This document shows positions 38,951 through 47,751 of a DNA stretch of 64,000 nucleotides, in pieces. Numbering within the stretch: the first letter of the stretch is position 1; each line of letters starts with the position of its first letter. The DNA is from Zymoseptoria tritici IPO323 (lineage: Eukaryota; Ascomycota; Dothideomycetes; Mycosphaerellales; Mycosphaerellaceae), in NCBI RefSeq assembly GCF_000219625.1, contig NC_018211.1, positions 1,922,001 to 1,986,000 on the forward strand, in the 5' to 3' direction. The notes beneath the pieces are model-generated. The model made no database searches. It saw only the letters and a list, made by a program, of their open reading frames with translations, and had not been told where the DNA came from. The position numbers and the translations under genes were made by a program.

Positions 38951-40746
38951 TTAAAAGGCAGACGCATTACGCTCAGCCTTCTCCGAGTCGATGACGATGC
39001 TACCCTTGCGCTCGTCGACGATGCCCTGGGACGAGGCGAAGGTCTCGTGTGGCACCCACTTGGCGGAAGTGCGTGGCGAGGTCTCCTCCATCATGCGGTC
39101 GACCTGCTCTAGGGACAGTCCCTTGGTCTCGGGGACAAGGAAGTATGTGTAGATGAAGGCAAACGTGCACAGAGCACCCCAGACGAAGAAGACGGAAGAC
39201 TTGAGGTTGCCCTCGTCCTCGCCGACCATGTATCTGTGAGAATCGTTAGTTTTTGAAATGGAGGCTTAATGACGGCTGGCGCTTACGGAGTGATGACAGC
39301 AATGATGGTGTTCCAGAGCCAGTTGGAGGCGGTGGAGAGACCGACACCACGCGAGCGGATGGGGAGCGGGAAGATCTCGCCGATGAGCACCCAGGCACCT
39401 GGACCCCAAGTGCTGGCGAAGAAGAAGATGAAGATGGCGATGAAGGCGATCTGGGCGTTGACGGCGGGAATGTTGTTGGCAATGGTCTCGCCGGCGGCGT
39501 TGGTGGAGGTCTTGTTGAATCCGACAGTCACACCAATGATGGCGACCAGGAACTGGCAGATCAACATGCCGAGAGCACCCCAGAGGAGGATGAAGCGACG
39601 ACCGAATTTCTCAACGGTGTAGAAGGAGATGGGAGTGGAGCAGACGTTGACAAGGGTGAAGATCAGGGAGATCAAGAAGGGATTGCCAATGGCGCCGGTG
39701 GACTGGAGGAAAGGAGTGGAGTAGTAGAAGATGAAGTTGACACCGGTCCACTGCTGCATCATCTGCATGGAGGTTCCGAGAATGGTCTTGCGGAGGTTGG
39801 AGTTGGACTTGAAGACGGAGCCGGTAAAGCAGTTGGTCCAGCCCTTGATCCAGGATCCGGAGGGGATGACAGAGCGCTCGTACTCCTCGTTGGCGATGAT
39901 CTCGGCAAGCTCAGACTCGACGTACTCGGAGTCAGCTGGCTGCCCACGGACACGGGCGAGAGCCTGGCGGGCCTGCTCAACGCGACCGCGCTTGACGAAG
40001 TAGCGAGGAGAGTCGGGGAGGAAGAAAAGACCACCTCCGAGGATGAGACCCCAGGCGAACTGGATACCAATGGGAATGCGGTACTCGCCAGTGTCGCCAC
40101 GGTTCTGGACGCCGTAGTTGACGCAGGCCGCAAGGAGCAGGCCGATGGTGATGCAGAATTGGTATCCAGAGACGAGCGCACCGCGAACCTTGCGAGGGCA
40201 GATTTCGGACATGTAGAGAATGACAATGGCGGACTCGAAACCGACACCGACACCAGCGATGGCACGTCCAGCAACGAGGAGGTCGCGACCGGTGGAAGCC
40301 ATCTGGAGGATGACACCTGGGAGGAGATGTTAGCACGTGAAATTGCGGGGAATGCGCAGGCGCGGAAAAATGCTCGGACTCGAGTCGAGTCATGGAGCTG
40401 AAGAAAACTTACCGACAATGTAGATGGCGCATCCAGCGATGATGGTCCACTTGCGGCCAATCATGTCGGAGATGTCACCGGCCATGATGGCACCGAAGAA
40501 GGTTCCAGCGGAGAGAATTGAGGTGATGAGAGAGGTGTTGCTTGAAGACAGCTTGTCGCCATCCACGTAGGAGCCATTGACCTCGGCGATGAAGCGAGGC
40601 GAGTTGAGCACACCGTTGATGTAACCAGAGTCGTAACCGAAGAAGATACCACCGAAGGAAGCGAAGGCGCAGAGCAGGTAGGCCTTCCATGTGACGGGCG
40701 CCTCGATGCGATTGACATCGGCGGTAGCGACGAGGCCACCAGCCAT
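38951..40746 (-). CDS. MFS sugar (hexose-type) transporter
   Basis: Exons are 40746-40413, 40316-39287 and 39233-38951, giving 548 residues and about twelve membrane segments. The start is MAGGLVATADVNRIEAPVTW, then YLLCAFASFGGIFFGYDSGY. Family motifs are DMIGRKWTII in the first cytoplasmic loop, GRAIAGVGVGFESAIVILYM, SEICPRKVRGALVSGYQ, FLPDSPRYFVKRGR, QMMQQWTGVNFIFYY, KFGRRFILLWGALG, STWGPGAWVLIGEIFPLPIR and PETKGLSLEQVDRMME. The first intron is 96 nt (GTAAGT), the second 53 nt (GTAAGC...CTAACGATTCTCACAG). These place it in the sugar porter family, close in character to fungal glucose/xylose-type permeases, so it would import hexoses by proton symport. The exact sugar cannot be told. The C-terminal tail is cytosolic and charged. 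Confidence 0.94.
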
Positions 40747-42293
40747 GACGACGGTTGTGGATGTGCGAAGGGTGGTGGTGGAGATGGTCGTCGAAGGATG
40801 CTCGACGGTGAGGATACCCAGGCGCAATGCAGGTGGAGAGCGACGGTGAGGTGGTGGTCCAAGGTTGGTGAAGGTGGATGAGGAGGAAGAAGAGAGGGAG
40901 AGAGACCAACAAGGTCGGTCGATGTGCGGATTAAAGAAGTCGAGGCAAGCAGAGACAAGCTGAGCTAGAAGGCGCGTCCGTGCCCCAGAGCTTGTGAATG
41001 GCCCGTGCCGGCGCAATTTTCGAGGCTTTTCTCAATGAGGAGATGGCGGAGAACCCAAGCGGAGCCTCCAGACTTCTAGACTGGGGTCCGACATGCGGAC
41101 TCGACTCGAGACCTTGTGCGGGCCAGATGTGGCACACTCGATTCCAGCCAATAACCGCATGACCACATCACAGCCACGACGATGCAATTCCTCATCGTGG
41201 TCATCATCGTCGACATCTCGACCAGGCCAGTTCCCAGTCCAGCCTTACGACGATCCGGGTTACCTTGTGGAATGTACCACACCAACACGCCGACCGCTCG
41301 CTCGCCCCAGTTGACCACAAATTCTACGTTGTCATGGCATCCATGGCCGTTGTGCCCAGCCGCGGTTCGGCACCCACACCTCTTTCCTTGGTCGGTAGGG
41401 TTCCACTGCATCATCAAATCCTTTCAAGAGGATCAATGTGGCACATGATGAGAGGGTATTCTTGGAGTCATCATATGAAAGTGGTGTGATTTGCAAAGTA
41501 TGGAGTCACATCAGAGATTGAAAGAGGCACGGTGCATTGTTTCCTGTTCCTGTGCTTGTGCTTGTGCGCAGCTGTGCCCTTTCCAAACAACCCCGTCCAT
41601 TCCATTCCCACGTGCAAATCACATGTGTCAGGTCAGGTATCCCTTGTCAGTCCAATTGAACATGCCGAGTCAAAGGATCATCGCTGTAAAACATACTCAT
41701 CCTCGAGTATTGAAATACAGCCCTCGTATTCGTCCACACAGCTGTCCATTCATCTCCCTGCACACTGGCCTCCTCTGTTCCTTCCCACCGGTCCCTCCAA
41801 TACAATCATGAGCCGCCTGCGGGGAGAGGAGAGTCGAGGTCTGACGATCTCCACGGTAGCTGATCGATCCGACGCAGTCAATTGGACGCCCCGCGCTTCC
41901 AGCATCAGCCTGTCCGTGCGACCATGTGAGATTCCCATCACATCATCATGCTCACACACACACAAAATGTCAAGGTATGCTGGTATTCTGGAAGGGTTGT
42001 GCCTGAACACATGGAAGCACTCGACAGGCAAGTCGACATGGCATGATCGTATTCGCAACTTCGCATCGCGATCTCGTCCCACAACATCTCGTCCTCTTCC
42101 CGGCTCACCACTACCGAAGCCCTTCCTGCACTCCACTTTCCACCGCGAACGCTAAAAAGTCCTAGCGCACTGCAACCGTCGCAGCGAGCAGCGCGCGTGA
42201 TGAGCGCGTGACTAGCCCAAGACTTCCTCCCGCCAGCGACGCCAGTCACGCCACATCTCTCAAGGCCGATTTTCCTATTCTGGCAGCGACCCG
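40747..42293. promoter_or_regulatory. Upstream region of the sugar transporter, up to the transposon
   Basis: This 1.5-kb 5' flank has a CT-rich leader (on the minus strand) immediately before the transporter ATG. No gene is supported. A MULE transposon has inserted 1,556 bp upstream of the start codon, so it could separate distal control elements from the gene. Confidence 0.4.
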
Positions 42294-42302
42294 AGGGAGA
42301 AG
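42294..42302. repeat. Target site duplication, left (AGGGAGAAG)
   Basis: This 9-bp direct repeat is identical to 47743-47751 and abuts the left terminal inverted repeat. Nine base pairs is the length typical of Mutator-like elements. Confidence 0.92.
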
Positions 42303-42356
42303 CGGCGAGGCTATGGGCAGCCATGAATCTCATCTGCGGGCAGCCATACACGTCAC
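42303..42356 (+). repeat. Left terminal inverted repeat of the MULE, 54 bp
   Basis: It begins CGGCGAGGCTATGGGCAGCC and is identical over 54 bases to the reverse complement of 47689-47742. It contains an internal duplication of GGGCAGCCAT (42315-42324 and 42339-42348). Its several CpA dinucleotides are unmutated in both copies. Confidence 0.95.
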
Positions 42357-42686
42357 TCTATGTTATATACAGGAATGCACAGTATTCGTTACCAACGATA
42401 ATGGTATTAAGTTTGTTTATGTAATTCCACACACGAACGCCCCTAGCTCTGCCCGCGAGATTAGCTACAGAGGACGTTGCAATATCACTTTTTGAAGCCT
42501 TAGCCTCTCGTCTATATCGAAAGCATGCAAGTTCATAGTGTTCGGTCTCTCACACCGTCGCAAGGTAGTAGTAAAAGCAAGAAATTACACCTAAAAAGCA
42601 CCCTAAACGCCTCGTCTATATCGAAGAAGGAGGAATCCCCCTACGAGCCCGCAGGCCAGTCGTCTTAGTCGAGGTCCTAGCGGTTG

Positions 42687-43483
42687 TTAGTTACCTCGTT
42701 CTAAACGGCTACTTAGGAGAGAAGCAGGTGCCACGTTATAGCCGCGCCGCCCTAGATCTGCTCGAGTAAAGCACAAAGCATCGAGCGCACTTCGCGGGTC
42801 ATCTTCTGTATATCTGTTAGAAGTCTTCGTTTCAAACGAAGAGGTATACATACCAAGATGCGGCCGTTGGTCTGGCGGCTCGTCCAGGTACCCTACAGAA
42901 TCGCCCAGTACTCGACCATCGCATCCTTCTACAGACAGCCACACGGCATAAAGTCCTCGCCGTTACGGCCGATAGGAATGTCGGTGCCCCTCAGCATAGC
43001 CGTATTCGCGGTCCAGCAGCCATAGCACTTGGCTACGCCGCGAGCTCCACGCTAGCTGTGCGCCCTGTTATGTGTTAGCAGCCGCTCGTTTCAAACGAGC
43101 TCGTTATAAACGTACCGTAGGAAGCCTTCGACAGAGGAGTTAATCGGCTGAGGACAGCTGTCCGGACCCTAGCGAATAGCGTAGTAGCGCACGCGGTTAC
43201 GCTAGTTGTTCGAAAGGTTAGGCCACTGCCTATTAATCTCGGCGATCTAGCGGTTCTCTTGTGTCGAACGGTTGGCGTTGGCAGGCAGGGCGTTAAAGCC
43301 GGCCTAGGTAGTGCAGTTGGAAGCTATCGTTATAAACGAGGGCGAGGGAGAGGGAGAGGACTTGGTGATCTTGGTGTTCGTTCTTAACGAGAGACTCAGA
43401 TAGGTGTAAGTGTTGAAGAAAGGAAGAGGGTTTAAAGTCGAAGAAACGGCGGTATAAGAAGACAGGCCGGGTCCAATTCGTCA
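42687..43483 (-). pseudogene. Accessory spliced frame of the MULE, with TAA/TAG interruptions
   Basis: On the minus strand a protein-like frame runs from about 43483 (LSSYTAVSSTLNPLPFFNTY) through SNCTT..AGFNALPANANRST and REN..R stretches (AEINRQWPNLSNN; RNRVRYYAIR; GPDSCPQPINSSVEGFLR). It then crosses a 51-nt intron 43115-43065 (GTACGT...GCTAACACATAACAG) into a Cys-bearing part (GVAKCYGCWTANTAMLRGTD; GEDFMPCGCL). A 48-nt intron 42853-42806 (GTATGT...CTAACAGATATACAG) leads to KMTREVRSMLCALLEQI. Interruptions in this reading are TAA or TAG at positions where Gln fits; the only TGA seen lies inside the first intron. I recognise no domain. Both introns contain a CTCGTTTGAAACGAG-type dyad. No clear start codon is found, so the frame is partial or its 5' exon is missed. 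Confidence 0.5.
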
Positions 43484-43575
43484 TTAACGAGCGTAACAGG
43501 CAGCATTTACGTCCTGTCTGCTAACCGGAAAACCGAGCATGTAGCCTCGTTATAAGCGAAAAGTCGGTCAGATGG

Positions 43576-44570
43576 CCGCCCAAATAAGCTCGTTGAGGAC
43601 GAGAATGTGATAAAATCAGCTCGTTAAGGGCGAGAACGTAATAAAAACAGCGTCTATCTGATAGAAAACCCGCCCAAATGACGGCCGAACAGACTGCACC
43701 TTCACGCGGTGGCCGTCGTAAGTACCTTCCTTGGAAGGGAAACCAAGACAGTCTGGAAGAAACCTCCTCGAAAACCTCTCGAAATCCGCCCGAAATCCTT
43801 CTCGAAATCCGCCTCGAAACACAAGCTACAGAACAACAGCACGATTCGAACGAACAGCCCTCTACGAACGAGAAGAAGCAGTCCACTCTATCCTATACGC
43901 GCACCTCCTCGAAATCCGAACCGAAATCGCACCTCTTTCCCTCTAGAGATTCGTCGCCTCTATGGAAAAGTGCACTTCAAAGAGCTAGAACTCGGTGGAA
44001 TCTACAACTCTGCGATCAACCTGCGTAGCTATATGCGCTAGAAGGCGGCATATAGTTCTACAAAGGCATATTAAGGACAAGAGAAGGCAGCGAGTTGGAC
44101 AGCTGCTTCTGCACTGCTTTTGCACGGCACTTTGCACTGCTTTTGCACTGTATTTCGAATTCGCAGAGTGCGAAGCGGAAGGATCCGCTGAAAATTCTGC
44201 AAAAAGCTTGGCGCGAAAATTCTGCAGCCCTAGGCTGCAACACTCGTTTGACTTGGCACGAAAATTCTGCAGCCCTGGCTGCAGACAACAGACAACGACA
44301 CTCGTTCGATTTCCTTTGTCTTGCATTTGTTTAAAGTCCTTTGGCATTGCCTTAGGCACGGGGTTTCCCCTAAGGTCAAAGAATACTAAAAGAATCTGAT
44401 TGTAAATAGATCTACTGCCTTGCTTGCAAGGCCGTCCTACATAGTCATAGACTCCTACAGGACGTAAATGGAACAAACAAACAACAAACAACAAACAAAC
44501 AACCCGCCCAAATAAGCTCGTTAAGGACGAGAACGTAATAAAATAGGTGCCTATCTGACAGACAGAACGC
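43576..44570 (+). repeat. Internal direct duplication in the MULE (43576-43660 and 44504-44570)
   Basis: Both copies start CCGCCCAAATAAGCTCGTT and continue through GGACGAGAA.GT.ATAAAAT and a CTATCTGA(T/C)AG block. Copy one contains an extra dyad unit. A third trace (CCCGCCCAAATGACGGC) begins near 43670. These are probably internal amplification of subterminal motifs. Confidence 0.7.
43678..44028 (+). other. Open frame within the MULE, plus strand
   Basis: This is a 116-codon ATG-initiated frame rich in Ser, Glu, Arg and Gln (QDSLEETSSKTSRNPPEILL). No domain or splice support is seen. It may be chance in a repeat-rich segment or a remnant of another element gene. Confidence 0.25.
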
Positions 44571-44595
44571 CTATATGACACGTTTTGCCCCTTAA

Positions 44596-44683
44596 CTGAG
44601 CACGTTGTGAACGAGAACTAAGCACGTTGTGAACGAGAACTGAGCACGTTGTGAACGAGAACTGAGCACGTTGTGAACGAGAA
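44596..44683 (+). repeat. Four tandem 22-bp units in the MULE
   Basis: The unit CTGAGCACGTTGTGAACGAGAA is repeated four times in register, differing by one base in the second copy. Each unit contains a half-perfect dyad CACGTTGTGAACGAG. Confidence 0.92.
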
Positions 44684-44807
44684 CGTAATACACACAGCCC
44701 GTTAAGTAAGCTATCGAGGCGCCTACTGAGTCTGAGAAGGCGTTTGAAACGAAGTGCTTGCAGCATATGCAGACTTCCGGGCTAGCCAGGATAGCCGAAG
44801 AGATGTC

Positions 44808-44845
44808 CTCGTTATTACCGTATAATCCTGCTCGGTAATAACGAG
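44808..44845. repeat. 13-bp perfect inverted repeat in the MULE
   Basis: CTCGTTATTACCG at 44808-44820 is mirrored by CGGTAATAACGAG at 44833-44845 across a 12-base spacer. It is an extended version of the dispersed dyad. Confidence 0.85.
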
Positions 44846-45046
44846 AGGAGGAAGTTAGTACTGCTGGTTCGGCTGCAACGAGTACTGTGGCTGTAGCTAG
44901 CAATACAACTACGGAGGCTGATAAGGCTAGTATTAGCTATTCGGTAGAAACGAATAGTAACCGCTTAGATGCTGCTACTGCTGCGGCTGGAATTGCGGCT
45001 GGAATTAAGAGCTCGGAGGTAATAAATACTACTACTAGGGCTGAAA

Positions 45047-47515
45047 TTAAGCATTCGGTTGTAACGAGGACGGCGGCTGGTGCTGCTGGCTCGGTGTATA
45101 CGAAGGCTGGCTGTTCGGCATGAACGAGGGCTGGCTGTTCGGCATAAACGAGGGCTGGCTGTTCGGCATGAACGAGGGCTGGCTGTTCGGCATGAACGAA
45201 GGCTGGCTGTTCGGCATAAACGAAGGCTGGCTGTTCGGCATGAACGAGGGCTGGCTGTTCGGCATGAACGAAGGCTGATTATTAGACTCCTTAGTCCAGT
45301 TTATGTTTGACGGGCCAGCAACAACCTTCGGCTGTACAGCCTTCGGCTGTAACGAGTCGAAGGTTGTTTGCATAAGATGCTACGGTATAGGCGGATTGCT
45401 CGGTATAGTTATCGGTTAAAACGAGAAGCTATCTCCCTTATTCTCTTTGTCAGAATCGGTCGCCTTTACCTTGCCCTTCTTCTTCGTTATCTTCTTCTTC
45501 CTTTTTGAAGGGTTCGTTTAAGACGCAGAGTGATTCTTATTAACTGTTTCTGCATACAATGCATCCCGACGGTTGCTCGAGATTGGCTGTTCTCGACGAC
45601 GACGAGCAAGCTAGTGCAGCTAGATGCGTTGTGCTCCTCGTTGCCGACGAGAAGGCAACGACTTAATCTCCTCGATCTCCTCTGCCTCGTTGTCTTCGGT
45701 TTGAACGAGGTCCCTTCGAGTGCACTTCCAGCGCCTGCCGATAACGTCGAGGGAAACGGGCCTCTTCTGGACAATACACTCGCGGATGTAATGCGAGCAA
45801 GGCAGGTCGGTTGTTTCTGTAAATACCCCCGTGCAGTCTGTAACCGGCTTTATGTTATCCGTTGCTAACGAGTACTGTCCTATAAGGAGCGTAATCGCGT
45901 ACCGGTATACCTTTCGATGCAGCTTGTAGAAGATTACCGGAGTTTGTAGCAAGGTCTGGCTCGTTTCATCCGAAAGGTCTTACTAGTATTTCTGTGCTTG
46001 CTTTTCACACCAGGGTATCGTACGTTCGACAAGGCCGAAGGTGTCGGACTGCGATGTTCTAAGCCACTGCTTTAACATCGTATGCACGCCTTCGACTCGA
46101 GATGTTGCTCGGATAAGCCAGGTTCGTATTCGGTTTAGACGAAAGGCCGCCTAGAGCGAGGTATAAGGAAACTACTCTTTCTGTAGGTATTCGTAGCTAC
46201 CGAGCCATATATCTTTCAGCGCAGCATAGTGAACTTTGAACTCGTCTTCGGTGTCAGCGAAAGCTGCCTTTCGGAAGGTTTCGAAGAACTCTTCTGCCTC
46301 TTCGCTGTTAACGAAGCCCCCATTCTCTTCGTCTGCTTCCTGTGGAAATTCGCTCCGTGTATACGCAAGGACATCTTTCATAAGATGCCACTCGTATAGC
46401 TGTCGAGGAGTGTTTAGAAACACGGTAGACATTGCGTTTAAGCATGCCCTGTCTCGATCGACTACAAAGAGTTCAGGTAACCGGACTTCGTTCTTAACGA
46501 GGATCTCTTTCATAGCCTCAAAAGCCCACTAAAAGGCGGCTTCGTCTTCACCGGCCATAATACACAAGCCGAAGGGCAACGTCTTGTTACCTCCGGAAAC
46601 GCCGCAGAAGTTGAACACTAGTCGTCCTAAATGATAGACCTTGTATGTATTATCCGCAAGAATAACCTCCGGAAAGTGTCGCCAGACTTCGAGGTTTTCG
46701 GGGTAAACGAAGAAGAGTTGTTTAAGGCAGCCGTTCGCTGTAACCGAGTACTTATACGCATATCCTTTCGACTGTAACAACTCGAGTGTTGCGTCTGCGA
46801 TTGTCTTCCCGGAGAGAACGAGAGCCCGGTATTTCTGGCGGATGTTACTTAGATCCTTTCGTTTCGGATACAAGTCTAGAAACTTATCTCGAAGAAGGGC
46901 CAGCGATTCGCTTATATTAAGCCTAGCTCGTTTGTGACGAATTACTTCGTCGATTACTTCTTCGGTTCGGTCCCAACGACGGTAACATGCTAGCATACCG
47001 GCGGTGCCAGCCTCTATGCTAAACGCTATATAGTTATGGATACGTAGCCGGCCTTCTCGTTGGTAACGAATTGACTATGCTCCGTCTTTGTTCTTCGGAT
47101 CTTCCGCCTTGTACCAAAGCCGCATAGGACATTTGTGCTTCCGTGTACTAGTCTTCCGACGACGATTGCTCGCGTCGATCTTGCGATAGTTGCGTGTTGT
47201 TCCAGCGTGTCCACAGCGGACGTCCTTCCAGCACCCGTTGTTCTTTAATCCGCGTATAACGAGGTCGTATCCGTACTCTCGAGTTTAGACCTTTATAAAG
47301 GCCTTTAGTTCCGGTAGAGACGAGAAGACTCGCTCGGGCGGTGGGAGTAGTTCAAACTCCTCAATCTCTTCGTCGCTGCCGAAGAAGTCCTCTTCTTCGT
47401 TGTTAACGAGCTCTTTATCGGCGGCGGCGGCGTCGGCGTTAGCATCGGAGTGTATATCGTCGATAAACGGATAGCCGTTAGCATCGAGCTCTTGGGTTGA
47501 AGTCTGTTCGGCCAT
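45047..47515 (-). pseudogene. MULE transposase, one frame with 12 TAA/TAG interruptions
   Basis: From ATG 47515 (MAEQTSTQELDANGYPFIDD) one frame of about 823 codons reads to 45047 without any frameshift. In order it has an acidic N-terminus, then a Cys/His zinc-binding region like FAR1-type DNA-binding domains (YGYDLVIRGLKNNGCWKDVR; HKCPMRLWYK). The DDE core follows: FPEVILADNTYKVYHLGRL with the first Asp, LPELFVVDRDRACLNAM with the second, and YEWHLMKDVLAY. A SWIM-like Cys/His segment (DCTGVF...LPCSHYIREC), a basic stretch, and the seven octapeptide repeats complete it. Stops are at 47285, 47075, 46529, 46172, 46151, 45983, 45980, 45620, 45611, 45518, 45416 and 45380, every one TAA or TAG. 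Protein-like Gln-rich reading with more such codons continues past 45047 to about 44720. This fits CAR-to-TAR transitions. Confidence 0.88.
45105..45272 (-). repeat. Seven tandem 24-bp units coding a QPSFMPNS repeat
   Basis: Seven exact-length units of 24 bp (GGCTGGCTGTTCGGCATGAA plus CGAG/CGAA) run without gaps. On the minus strand and in the transposase frame they encode the octapeptide PSFMPNSQ seven times. Each unit also contains TTCGGCATGAACGA, a weak version of the dispersed dyad. Confidence 0.93.
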
Positions 47516-47688
47516 AACGAAGGCTAAGGATCTGCGTGTAGAAGCAGTATATACGCGTATAAAGGTAGTATGTATAGGACGACAACAACAACGCGACAAG
47601 AGAGGTAGACATTAACGCGTATTATGCAGTTACACGCTTGTGTATTAGCTCTTCGTTCATAACGAGTATATACAGAGTATATACAGAG

Positions 47689-47742
47689 GTGACGTGTATG
47701 GCTGCCCGCAGATGAGATTCATGGCTGCCCATAGCCTCGCCG
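47689..47742 (-). repeat. Right terminal inverted repeat of the MULE, 54 bp
   Basis: Its reverse complement is identical to the left repeat over 54 bases. Just inside it the sequence departs, with a short AT-rich ATATAC repeat at both ends. Confidence 0.95.
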
Positions 47743-47751
47743 AGGGAGAAG
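47743..47751. repeat. Target site duplication, right (AGGGAGAAG)
   Basis: This is identical to 42294-42302 and directly follows the right terminal repeat. Confidence 0.92.

Larger units (their letters stand above)
42825..47665. repeat. Dispersed short dyad TCGTT-N3-AACGA throughout the MULE
   Basis: Clear cases are at 42825-42841, 43084-43100, 43327-43339, 43377-43390, 43589-43603, 43620-43634, 44517-44531, 45637-45651, 46487-46500, 47057-47069, 47396-47410 and 47652-47665, plus weaker forms (TTCGG-N4-AACGA). The core is [CT]TCGTT, three free bases, then AACGA[GA]. Some are perfect 14-17 bp palindromes around a single centre base. They lie in coding sequence, spacers, tandem repeats and introns. 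I did not notice comparable density in the flanking genes. Confidence 0.75.
42303..47742 (-). mobile_element. Complete Mutator-like (MULE) DNA transposon, 5,440 bp
   Basis: Both ends carry the same 54-bp inverted repeat and are flanked by a perfect 9-bp duplication, which fixes the boundaries to the base. The minus strand carries a MULE transposase frame at 47515-45047 and a second, spliced accessory frame at about 43483-42687. The middle is filled with tandem repeats and short dyads. The transposase length (about 823 codons) and 9-bp duplication are like Hop-type fungal MULEs, as I recall that group. Terminal repeats and duplications are perfect, suggesting recent insertion, yet the coding frames contain many TAA/TAG codons. 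The element therefore looks unable to mobilise itself, although its ends could be used by an active relative. Confidence 0.93.

Noticed and set aside
39253..40401. 382-codon plus-strand frame opposite the sugar transporter
   Set aside because: It is the antisense shadow of a clear MFS transporter; its Gly/Asp/Glu-rich composition reflects complementary codon usage.
42303..47742. Reading the MULE with a ciliate-like code (TAA/TAG as Gln)
   Set aside because: It would explain the stop pattern, but ordinary TAA/TAG stops end host genes in this window and many CAR Gln codons persist in the same frame. Mutation of CAR to TAR is simpler.
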